Origin: RGIG3002 sp964449325
Lineage (GTDB): Bacteria; Bacillota; Clostridia; Lachnospirales; Lachnospiraceae
Length of the DNA: 64,000 nucleotides
Assembly (NCBI GenBank): GCA_964449325.1
Contig: CAYUYJ010000004.1
Coordinates: 62,001-126,000, forward strand
Direction: 5' to 3'
Shown in pieces: positions 8,722-16,427 of the stretch; position 1 is the stretch's first letter; each line of letters opens with the position of its first letter. The notes below the pieces were generated by a model, which saw nothing but the letters and a program-made list of their open reading frames with translations, was not told the origin of the DNA and did not search any database. A program made the position numbers and the translations under genes.

Positions 8722-9728
8722 ATGTATCATCCAAGGTTAAAAGGTAAATATTATGAAATGGGATTTCACTATGGAGAAATACTTTATAAAAGTGGACAAA
8801 ATTTTAATGATTATATCAATTTAAATGAAGAACAAATAAAATTCGGAAACGATGCTATTAAGTTATATGAAGATATATTACCGGATATTATGAACGAGGT
8901 AAAAGGCTTAGCAGATGGATCAAAAACTGATTATTTTAAAATGGCTACTTGGCTTATTACAATGTATGGATTTGGGAATATAAAAGGTTGTACTTGTTTT
9001 GCTTTTAACGATAATGGTAAAACGATATTATGTAGAAATAGTGATATGTATCCTGAATTGAAAAAAACAAGTGAGAGCGTATTATATATGCCTGAAAATG
9101 GATATGTATTTTTAGGAAACACAACATCATTTATTCAAATTGAAGATGGCATTAATGAACACGGGCTTGCAGTCGGAATTAATTTTTTATTAAAAAAAAA
9201 TTACAAAATTGGAATCAATACAGGATTTTTAGTTAGTGCAATATTAGAAAAATGTAGAGATACAGAAGAAGCAATAAATTTTATCAAGAGTATTCCTCTT
9301 TGCTCAACACAAAATATAATTATAGCTGATAAAACAGGGAATTTAGCTGTAGTAGAATCTTCACCTAATAAAATATTTGTAAGAAAATCAAAAGATTTTA
9401 TTGTGTCAACTAATCATTTTGTATCAAATGAAATGAATGATGAATTCTTAAAGATAGAAGAAAACTGGTACTTAACAAATGATAGATATGAAACATGTAT
9501 TAACAATTTAAAAGAAGAAAAAAAGGATTAGATTTTGCTATGGATTTAGCAAGCGGTAAAAAAGGATTTGTTTGTCAATATAGTAAAAAACTTAAGTTTG
9601 ATACGTTGTGGTCTTCAATTTATGACGTAAATAATTTGAAAATATATAGAGCAGAGGGTAATCCATCAAAAACAAAATTTAAGGAAGATACCAGACTTAA
9701 TTGGGGAATAAATAAAAGTAAAAAGTAA
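8722..9728 (+). CDS. C45-family Ntn hydrolase/acyltransferase, split by a -1 frameshift
   Basis: The first frame (8722-9531, 269 residues) carries the C45 signature GCTCFAFNDNGKTILCRNSD, with Cys90 the likely nucleophile after autoprocessing. It ends at TAG 9529. The missing C-terminal part continues in the -1 frame as LDFAMDLASGKKGFVCQ to EGNPSKTKFKEDTRL, stopping at 9728, giving 335 residues in total. The frames meet at A AAA AAG (9519-9525), in exactly the phase of a -1 slippery heptamer. Family members cleave or transfer acyl groups (penicillin acyltransferase, acid ceramidase relatives). The gene is more AT-rich than its neighbours, suggesting recent transfer. Confidence 0.78.
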
Positions 9729-9790
9729 ATTCCGGTTTTTAGAGTTGACGATAGACAGGAAAATTGATATTTAAAACTGAAGGTTAAAAT

Positions 9791-9834
9791 AATACAGCTA
9801 TGCATATTTATTTGTTAATATACATAGCTGTATT
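9791..9834 (+). terminator. Terminator before the tetR gene
   Basis: AATACAGCTATG (9791-9802) pairs perfectly with CATAGCTGTATT (9823-9834), followed by TTTTCTCTC. It ends transcription of the toxin/hydrolase region before the TetR promoter. Confidence 0.8.
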
Positions 9835-9901
9835 TTTTCTCTCTGCGTAATCTGGGAAATTAATTTGAAAATCCTTTGAAATCTGTTGTGAAGTATTTAT
9901 C

Positions 9902-9959
9902 TTGACGATGAGAATGGGCGTTAGCTATAATATAGAAAACGACCGTTAGTATTTGGAGG
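9902..9959 (+). promoter_or_regulatory. tetR promoter with TetR-type operator half-sites
   Basis: TTGACG (9902-9907) and TATAAT (9926-9931), 18 bp apart. ATGGGCGTTAGCT precedes and AACGACCGTT (about 9939-9948) follows the -10; the two arms are an imperfect inverted repeat. The same layout, with better half-sites, recurs at 27016 and 32825. GGAGG at 9955-9959 is the gene's ribosome binding site. Confidence 0.6.
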
Positions 9960-9966
9960 TTAGATG

Positions 9967-10569
9967 ATGAAGGATATGCCAACAAAAGAAAGAATACTGT
10001 ATGCCGCACTCGATCTTTTTTCCGAAAAGGGGTATGACGGAGTGGGAGTAGATTTGATAGCAGAGAATGCCGGACTCAAAGGACCTTCTCTTTATAGACA
10101 TTATAAAGGGAAAGAAGACATTTTTAATTCTCTTATTGATTTGGTCACGGTTCATTATGAAGAGGGGTTTGGTTCAAATAAGAAACCGGAAGAATTTCCG
10201 AAAAGCATGGATGAGTTAATAGAGAATGCAATGGAAAAAACCAAGTTCACGATGCACGATGATATCGTTCGAAAAACCAGACGAATCATGGCAATGGAGC
10301 AGTTTCGCAGTAAGCGGATGGCAGAGCTTACAACTCGCTATCATCTGGAAAACCTTCAGCAAATGTATGCAGGTATCTTTGCAGGGTTGATGGAAAAGGG
10401 AATCTTAAAAAAGGACGATCCGGAATACCTTGCGTTGGAGTTCGTTGCACCGATTTCTCTGCTGATTCATATGTATGACAGACAGCCGGAGAGAGAAGAA
10501 GAGGTACTGGAGAAAATTAAGAAGCATTTTGACCACTTTGCGAGCGTTTATACGGAAAATTTATTATGA
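9967..10569 (+). CDS. TetR-family transcriptional regulator
   Basis: 200 residues from ATG 9967, 7 nt after GGAGG; the ATG at 9964 would be only 4 nt away. Helix-turn-helix at 8-50: LFSEKGYDGVGVDLIAENAGLKGPSLYRHYKGKEDIF (shown here only in part as GLKGPSLYRHYKGKEDIF). The C-terminal half is the ligand-binding helical domain. It is a close paralog of the gene at 32892 and the intact relative of the relic at 27077. It likely represses its own promoter and the two small membrane proteins that follow. Ligand unknown. Confidence 0.9.
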   Translation: MKDMPTKERILYAALDLFSEKGYDGVGVDLIAENAGLKGPSLYRHYKGKEDIFNSLIDLVTVHYEEGFGSNKKPEEFPKSMDELIENAMEKTKFTMHDDIVRKTRRIMAMEQFRSKRMAELTTRYHLENLQQMYAGIFAGLMEKGILKKDDPEYLALEFVAPISLLIHMYDRQPEREEEVLEKIKKHFDHFASVYTENLL

Positions 10570-10597
10570 TTAAAAAATAATTGGAGGAAGTGAAGCG

Positions 10598-10999
10598 ATG
10601 AAGCAGAAAAACACACATAAAATAAAAATCTTGGTTATTAGTATGCTCTTGGTTATTGCCGTGGGTGCTGTTCTTTTGTGGTATAATCAGGAAGGTTTTA
10701 CAGGCAATCGTATCAAAAATCCGGATTCATATATTTTGGACATTGAGAAGATGAACGGAACAGACCTGCATACACTTGAAGTGCAAGCCGATGATGTTCT
10801 TCAGATTCATTTTGAAACAGTGAAGGGGTCTTTGTATATGGAAATCGGAGCACCGGATGGAACCAAAATTTATCGCGGGAACGGGCTGGATACAACTGAT
10901 TTTACTGTAAAAATCCCGGAAAGCGGTGTTTATACAGTTGTTGTTGCGGCACGTCACGCAAAAGGAACGATTCATATTCAATGTGTGCAGACAGAATAA
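10598..10999 (+). CDS. Small membrane-anchored extracytoplasmic protein
   Basis: 133 residues. A basic start (MKQKNTHKIK) and one hydrophobic segment at about 11-28 (ILVISMLLVIAVGAVLLW) suggest an uncleaved signal anchor; there is no lipobox Cys. The rest looks like a small beta-rich domain (SLYMEIGAPDGTKIYRG, SGVYTVVVAARHAKG). GGAGG precedes ATG 10598. It starts 28 bp after the tetR gene and is probably co-transcribed. I do not recognise a characterised family. Confidence 0.75.
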   Translation: MKQKNTHKIKILVISMLLVIAVGAVLLWYNQEGFTGNRIKNPDSYILDIEKMNGTDLHTLEVQADDVLQIHFETVKGSLYMEIGAPDGTKIYRGNGLDTTDFTVKIPESGVYTVVVAARHAKGTIHIQCVQTE

Positions 11000-11046
11000 T
11001 ACGTGGAACGCTGTATTTTTTGAATAGGGCGTTTGGGTGAGAGCAA

Positions 11047-11472
11047 ATGAAAAAATTGATTATTCCCAAAATTAACTCAATAAACTTTGGCGGGAAATGG
11101 ATTCTGATAGGTTTCCTGATTGGTGGAATTATTCCGTTATTAATATGGTTGTTATTTCATGTTTTTGTGTGGGAGTTGTGTGTACTTGGCGCAATCATAC
11201 TTGCGGGATTCGCCGTCGTTTTTTTAATAGAGATGCGACAGGACTTTGGGAAGATACCATACTATGAGCGACATTTAAAGGATACAATTCCTTTTAATCC
11301 TCAAAAGCAATATGCTGTTATTCGAAGTTCCATCTGTACAGGAGAGAAAGTAGCAGGTTTTAAAAGTATTGAGGATGGGCATTTTATTGAGGTCATGCTG
11401 ATAAGAACAAGTGAAGATGAAAAACGATTTAAAAAAATATATGATATCGAAACAGTAAAGAAAGAATATTAA
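11047..11472 (+). CDS. Small membrane protein with two N-terminal segments
   Basis: 141 residues. Two hydrophobic segments at about 18-37 (WILIGFLIGGIIPLLIWLLF) and 40-62, then a soluble mixed domain of about 75 residues ending FKKIYDIETVKKEY. GGGTGAGAG precedes ATG 11047. Third gene of the TetR unit by position. Function not recognised; a role in the envelope response governed by the upstream TetR is only suggested by position. Confidence 0.7.
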   Translation: MKKLIIPKINSINFGGKWILIGFLIGGIIPLLIWLLFHVFVWELCVLGAIILAGFAVVFLIEMRQDFGKIPYYERHLKDTIPFNPQKQYAVIRSSICTGEKVAGFKSIEDGHFIEVMLIRTSEDEKRFKKIYDIETVKKEY

Positions 11473-11532
11473 ATAAGGTAGAAGTAGGGGATAAAAGAAA
11501 TAGATATTATGAATTAGCAGGAGAGATTGATT

Positions 11533-12387
11533 ATGTTAAAAATTGGAACGTGTGTAAAAGGAGAAAAACTTATTTCTGAATTGCCGCTACTTATTCACAA
11601 TGGTTTTGAAGCTATTGAAATTTATTTTGATCAGGGATTACAAGACATTGATTTGGTTGAATTATCAAAAATAGCAAAAGAAATTTCAGAAGATAGAATT
11701 GTGTTTTCAAGCATAGGTATATATGTTAATCCACTTCAAAATGAAGAGAAACGGCATGAAATTGAAAAATGTATTGACTGTGCAAAACTATTTGGTGCAG
11801 ATGTTGTTTCAACATTTGCAGGAGCTATTGAAGGCATTCCTGTCTTTGCAACTATTGATAGATTTAAGGAAGTATTTGGAGAGATAACAAAGAGAGCCGA
11901 AGCAAATGGGGTAAAAATTGGAATAGAAAATGCACATTCAAATGGTTTTTGGTATAGACCGACAAATAATATCGGATTTTGTCCAAGTGCTTGGGAGTTG
12001 ATGTTTGAGGCTGTAAATAGCGACTCGCTGGGACTTACTTGGGAACCATCACACCAGATTGAACAGTTTATTGATGTTTATGCACAGCTTGATGAATGGG
12101 CTGACAAAATTGTTCATGTTCATGGTAAAGATGGGAAGTTAAATATAAATCATATAAAAAAATATGGTGCATGGTTCGGGCAGCATTATTGTGAGCATAG
12201 ATTTCCGGGTATGGGTGATTCTGATTGGTCTAAACTTATAAAACAGCTTACAGAAAAAGGGTATAGAGGTGATATCACGATAGAGGGTTACCATGATCCG
12301 ATATATAGTGGTGAACGCGAAATGGAGGGGCAGCTTTTGGCATTGGATTATCTAAAAAAATGTAGGTGCCTTTCTGAAGGAGAATAA
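11533..12387 (+). CDS. Xylose-isomerase-like TIM-barrel protein
   Basis: 284 residues from ATG 11533, with AGGAGAG upstream. Sugar phosphate isomerase/epimerase fold: GIENAHSNGF with Glu of the metal site, LTWEPSHQ, IVHVHGKD with metal His, and ITIEGYHDP with the final Glu. Such enzymes bind a divalent metal and isomerise sugars or cyclitols. The usual Asp of the third metal position reads Glu in TWEPSHQ, a tolerated variation. No sugar transport genes adjoin it, so the substrate is open. Confidence 0.85.
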   Translation: MLKIGTCVKGEKLISELPLLIHNGFEAIEIYFDQGLQDIDLVELSKIAKEISEDRIVFSSIGIYVNPLQNEEKRHEIEKCIDCAKLFGADVVSTFAGAIEGIPVFATIDRFKEVFGEITKRAEANGVKIGIENAHSNGFWYRPTNNIGFCPSAWELMFEAVNSDSLGLTWEPSHQIEQFIDVYAQLDEWADKIVHVHGKDGKLNINHIKKYGAWFGQHYCEHRFPGMGDSDWSKLIKQLTEKGYRGDITIEGYHDPIYSGEREMEGQLLALDYLKKCRCLSEGE

Positions 12388-12492
12388 ATGTCAACTAAAT
12401 ACTATAATTTAAGTCTGGAAGAAGTCGTACATGCCGTACGGGAAGGAAAAGTAAGTTGCGAAACGGTAAAGAAGGAATGGGGGGGAGGATAA
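12388..12492 (+). CDS. Small 34-residue open reading frame
   Basis: ATG 12388 overlaps nothing but starts directly after the isomerase stop and has a strong GAAGGAG site 7-8 nt upstream. It encodes MSTKYYNLSLEEVVHAVREG and a further 14 residues, ending in a Gly run. It could be a true small protein or the head of a gene whose remainder was deleted, as with other relics here. No family recognised. Confidence 0.4.
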   Translation: MSTKYYNLSLEEVVHAVREGKVSCETVKKEWGGG

Positions 12493-12496
12493 GAAT

Positions 12497-12931
12497 ATGT
12501 TAACATATAGAATGAGGCATATCGAAGAAGCAATAAAAATAGGCGAAATAGACGCTTCGTATTTTATTGAGAATGCATGGAAAAAGAATGATAAGGGGGC
12601 ATATGAACTGCAAAAAATCGACTGGGTAAATGAGATGCTGCCTTATGGTATGCCTTGGCATTATGACAGATTCAGAAATACGATATTACAAGGTGGCAGA
12701 GCGTTTGGCTGCTTTGATGGTAAACAGCTTGTAGGATTTGCAACCGTTGATGCTAAGATTTTGGGAAAAAATGAAAAATATGTATTACTTGATCAACTTT
12801 TCATATCAAATAATCGAAGAAACTTGGGTATTGGCAATGAGCTGATGAAACTCTGTACAGAGCCGGCAGAGATTAATGATGAATTGTATAATGAAGATAG
12901 AAATAATATACAGTTAGAATTGAAACTTTAG
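12497..12931 (+). CDS. GNAT acetyltransferase with an internal deletion
   Basis: 144 residues, about 30 fewer than close relatives expected at 170-175. The N-terminal half is intact, through LLDQLFISNNRRNLGIGNEL, the acetyl-CoA loop with R-N-L-G-I-G. The next helix and strand, which hold the rest of the acetyl-CoA site and the GF or GC turn, are missing; the sequence jumps from LMKLC straight to TEPAEINDELY, the normal C-terminus. The frame is kept. Activity is doubtful. GGGGGAGGA precedes ATG 12497. Confidence 0.75.
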   Translation: MLTYRMRHIEEAIKIGEIDASYFIENAWKKNDKGAYELQKIDWVNEMLPYGMPWHYDRFRNTILQGGRAFGCFDGKQLVGFATVDAKILGKNEKYVLLDQLFISNNRRNLGIGNELMKLCTEPAEINDELYNEDRNNIQLELKL

Positions 12932-12963
12932 ATGAATTCGGTTTTGATTCAGAGGGGGAACAT

Positions 12964-13749
12964 ATGATTATTACAAATAAGAATATCGATGGCGGAAAAG
13001 AATTTGACTGGGGCAGAACGTCAACAGACTATGCGAAGTATCGTGATATTTATCCGCAGGAATTTTACGATAAAATTGTCAATCGTCAATTATGTATCAG
13101 TGGACAAAGTGTTCTTGATGTAGGAACGGGAACCGGAGTACTTCCAAGAAATATGTATCGCTTTGGGGCGAAATGGACAGGAACGGATATTTCAGAAAAT
13201 CAGATTCAACAGGCGAAAATTTTATCAGAAGGTATGAATATTGATTATTATGCACTTTCTACAGAAGCCATAAATTTTCCGGATGAGTCTTTTGATGTAA
13301 TTACAGCGTGTCAATGTTTTGTCTATTTCGACCATGAACAGGTGATACCCCGGTTTTGTCGTATGCTGAAACCGAATGGACGTATTCATGTGTTGTATAT
13401 GTCATGGCTGCCTTTTGAGGATAGAATTGCAGGTGAAAGTGAAAAACTTGTCTTGAAATATAATCCTATGTGGAGCGGTGCAGGAGGGACAATGCATCCG
13501 ATAATTATTCCTGATTGCTATCAGGAAAAATTTGAGTTGGTTTATCATGAGGAATATCCGTTAATGGTGCATTTTACCCGCGAAAGCTGGAATGGAAGAA
13601 TAAAAGCCTGCCGGGGGATTGGTGCATCTTTGACGGAACAGGAGATTTTGGCATGGGAACAGGAACATATGACGTTATTAAAAGAGAGTGCGCCGGATGA
13701 GTTTGATATTCTGCATTATGCATCAATCGCTGAACTAAAAAAGAAATAA
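12964..13749 (+). CDS. Class I SAM-dependent methyltransferase
   Basis: 261 residues. SAM-binding motif I VLDVGTGTGVLPRNM (near 46-60), acidic residue in TGTDISENQ, and motif with SFDVITACQCFVYFDHE. C-terminal part is variable and would recognise the substrate. AGAGGGGG precedes ATG 12964. Methylated target unknown; small-molecule methylation is more likely than nucleic acid by family resemblance. Intact. Confidence 0.88.
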   Translation: MIITNKNIDGGKEFDWGRTSTDYAKYRDIYPQEFYDKIVNRQLCISGQSVLDVGTGTGVLPRNMYRFGAKWTGTDISENQIQQAKILSEGMNIDYYALSTEAINFPDESFDVITACQCFVYFDHEQVIPRFCRMLKPNGRIHVLYMSWLPFEDRIAGESEKLVLKYNPMWSGAGGTMHPIIIPDCYQEKFELVYHEEYPLMVHFTRESWNGRIKACRGIGASLTEQEILAWEQEHMTLLKESAPDEFDILHYASIAELKKK

Positions 13750-13893
13750 GCGGCGAACGGGTTGTTCAGATAAAGGAGCAAGTGAAAGGTTATATAGAGT
13801 TTATAAAGGAGATGGCTCGCAATACTCAGCAATAACTGAGAGAAAGGAAAAATTCAATTACAATATCAGATAATTGGATTATATGTAAATAAA

Positions 13894-14592
13894 ATGAGTC
13901 GCATTTTGTTATTGGAAGATGATGAGAGCTTAATTGATGGTTTAGTATATTCTCTTAAGAAAAATGAATTTGAAGTGTCAATTGTAAGGAGCGTGGAAGA
14001 AGCGGAAGAATATATAGATTCTCACAGTGACTTTGACCTTATGCTTCTGGATGTAACTTTACCTGATGGTACGGGATTTCAAGTATGCGAATATGCAAGA
14101 GCGAAAGGAAATCAGGTTCCAATCATTTTTTTGACGGCAGCGGATGAGGAATATAATATTATCCGAGGATTGGATAGTGGTGGTGATGATTATATTACCA
14201 AGCCATTTAAATTAGGGGAACTCTGTTCGCGTATAAAAGCACTTCTACGTCGGGCGAATCTAAATCAGCCGACAGGCAAAAATGATATGGTTCTGAAAAG
14301 TGGTCCTGTTGATATTGATCTTATGGGGAGCCGCGTGACGGTGAGCGGAAATATCATAGAACTTACGGTTGTGGAATACAGGCTTCTTTGCATTCTTATT
14401 CGAAATAAAAACCGAGTAGTAACAAGACAGATTATTTTTGATTCCATGTGGGATGGAAATGGGGATTTCGTTGATGATAATACATTGTCTGTTTATATTA
14501 GAAGGCTTAGGGAAAAAATCGAATCAGACCCGTCTCATCCGTTATATTTAAAAACAGCCCGTGGATTTGGGTACATATGGGAGGAAAAATAA
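13894..14592 (+). CDS. OmpR-family response regulator
   Basis: 232 residues. Receiver domain 1-118 with LLEDDES acidic pocket, phospho-acceptor Asp in LMLLDVTLPDG, Thr in FLTAADE and Lys in YITKPF. Winged-helix effector 130-232 ends with TARGFGYIWEEK. The start at 13894 lacks a clear binding site (TATGTAAATAAA), which is odd beside its well-equipped neighbours. The kinase begins directly after the stop. Together with the ABC genes downstream this resembles Bce/Vra modules that detect and pump antimicrobial peptides. Confidence 0.92.
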   Translation: MSRILLLEDDESLIDGLVYSLKKNEFEVSIVRSVEEAEEYIDSHSDFDLMLLDVTLPDGTGFQVCEYARAKGNQVPIIFLTAADEEYNIIRGLDSGGDDYITKPFKLGELCSRIKALLRRANLNQPTGKNDMVLKSGPVDIDLMGSRVTVSGNIIELTVVEYRLLCILIRNKNRVVTRQIIFDSMWDGNGDFVDDNTLSVYIRRLREKIESDPSHPLYLKTARGFGYIWEEK

Positions 14593-15660
14593 ATGTCTTT
14601 TTTACGTGAAGAGAGAAACCGTAGATATTTTACTTTTTTTCTTTTAGTTGCGCTATTGTGCCTTATATCAAATACTATTGTAAATATATATTTTTTTGAT
14701 GAACTACGATATATCTATGGGTCGATTAGTGTGAAACTATTATTCTGTAATATTGGTTGTACAATACTTCCAATTATTATTCTTCTATTTGTAAACTGTA
14801 CCCTTTTTCAAAAACGGGAAAAAGAATATGAAGAAGCAATTGAAATCATTTCCGGGTTTGAAAAGGGTGACTTTTCACGTCATTTGCAAAAAAATAAAGA
14901 AGGAAATTTTTATCTTATGATGTCTCAGATTGATTGTCTGGCTGTAACATTAAAAAGTAAAGCGCAGTCAGAAGCGGAAGTCAGAGAACGCGTCAATGAC
15001 AGAATCGCGGACATTGCCCATCAGCTTAAGACTCCTTTAGCGGCACTGCTTATGTATAATGAAATCATGGAACAGGAAACAGAACATCCCCAAGTGGTTG
15101 CTGATTTCAACGAAAAATCGAAAAATGCCCTGATGCGTATGCAACAGCTCATTACTTCGCTGCTTGTTATGGCAAGATTGGACGCCGGTACAATTATGTT
15201 TGAAAAAGCGCGTTATTATGTGAAAGAATTGGTTATGGAATCAATTCAGGAATTATCCCTTAGAGCGCAAAAAGAACAGAAAGAATTAGTGGTAGAGGGT
15301 GATATAGAAAGCTGCATTTACTGCGACAAAAAATGGACTATGGAAGCAATCAGTAATCTTGTAAAAAATGCACTTGATCATACCGGGAAAGGTGGCAGAA
15401 TAGATATTACATGGGAAGATAATCAATATATGACACGTGTGTCAGTACATGATAATGGATGTGGTATCTGTGATGAAGACAGATATTTTATTTTCAAGAA
15501 ATTCTACAGAAGTAAGAATAATAAAAGCTCCGGTGTTGGTCTGGGGCTTCCGCTTACCAAATCTATCATTGAAGAGCAAGGTGGATCGATTTATATGGAA
15601 ACCTATGTAGGAGAAGGAACTACCTTTACTATTGGTCTGTTTCATGATGATTCTTACTAA
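14593..15660 (+). CDS. Sensor histidine kinase
   Basis: 355 residues. Two membrane segments at about 15-33 and 50-73 with only a short external loop, as in intramembrane-sensing kinases; HAMP-like linker; HisKA with DIAHQLKTPLAALL (phospho-His); ATPase domain with NLVKNALDH, DNGCGI and GVGLGLPLTKSII. GGGAGG before ATG. Partner of the adjacent regulator. The short sensor suggests the ABC permease at 16424 may act as co-sensor, as in Bce systems. Confidence 0.92.
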   Translation: MSFLREERNRRYFTFFLLVALLCLISNTIVNIYFFDELRYIYGSISVKLLFCNIGCTILPIIILLFVNCTLFQKREKEYEEAIEIISGFEKGDFSRHLQKNKEGNFYLMMSQIDCLAVTLKSKAQSEAEVRERVNDRIADIAHQLKTPLAALLMYNEIMEQETEHPQVVADFNEKSKNALMRMQQLITSLLVMARLDAGTIMFEKARYYVKELVMESIQELSLRAQKEQKELVVEGDIESCIYCDKKWTMEAISNLVKNALDHTGKGGRIDITWEDNQYMTRVSVHDNGCGICDEDRYFIFKKFYRSKNNKSSGVGLGLPLTKSIIEEQGGSIYMETYVGEGTTFTIGLFHDDSY

Positions 15661-15743
15661 ATTGTAAGCTTCCTTTCATGTGAGAGTAAGGTTGAATATA
15701 TATAGTATATAGTGTAAGACAACAGGGGATGAAAGGAGCAACT

Positions 15744-16427
15744 ATGGAAATATTAAAAGTAGAAAATTTATGTAAAACTTACGGAAGTAAAGATGTAACG
15801 GTTGAAGCTGTAAAGAAAGCGAGTTTTTCCGTGAAAAGAGGGGAATTTGTTGCAATCATTGGAGAATCAGGTTCAGGAAAGAGTACTTTATTGAACTGTA
15901 TTGGAGGGCTGGATGACCCAACAAGCGGCAAAATATATCTGGATGGACAGGATATTTCTTCTATGAAAGAAAAAGAACGTACGATATTCCGAAGACAAAA
16001 TATAGGATTTATTTTTCAGTCATTTCAATTAGTGCCTGAATTGACTGTGGAACAGAATATCATTTTTCCACTTCTTTTAGATTATAAAAAAGCAAATCAG
16101 AAGGAAGTAGATGAAATATTAAACGTTTTGTCTTTATCAGAACGAAAAAATCATTTGCCAAGTCAATTATCCGGTGGTCAGCAACAGCGTGTTGCAATAG
16201 GAAGAGCCTTGATTACCAAGCCAATGCTTGTACTGGCAGATGAACCTACGGGCAATCTTGATTCTAAGAATTCAAAGGAAGTTATAGAGCTGCTTTTGAG
16301 AGCTTCCAAGCAGTTTGGACAGACTGTTTTAATGATCACACATAATTCTAATTTAACCGTTAATGCAGATCGTGTCTTTAGGGTAACAGATGGTGTTGTA
16401 ACAGATTTAGGTGAGGTGAGGGCATGA
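15744..16427 (+). CDS. ABC transporter ATP-binding protein, MacB/BceA type
   Basis: 227 residues from ATG 15744, with AAAGGAG upstream (an ATG at 15729 adds five residues without a site). Walker A GESGSGKST, Q-loop FIFQSFQLVPEL, signature LSGGQQQRVAIGRAL, Walker B LVLADEPTGNLDS. Typical of ATPases paired with FtsX-type permeases. Stop overlaps the permease start (ATGA). Confidence 0.93.
   Translation: MEILKVENLCKTYGSKDVTVEAVKKASFSVKRGEFVAIIGESGSGKSTLLNCIGGLDDPTSGKIYLDGQDISSMKEKERTIFRRQNIGFIFQSFQLVPELTVEQNIIFPLLLDYKKANQKEVDEILNVLSLSERKNHLPSQLSGGQQQRVAIGRALITKPMLVLADEPTGNLDSKNSKEVIELLLRASKQFGQTVLMITHNSNLTVNADRVFRVTDGVVTDLGEVRA

Noticed and set aside
10598..10999. Lipoprotein call for the 133-residue membrane protein
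   Set aside because: The hydrophobic segment is not followed by a lipobox cysteine; a signal anchor fits better.
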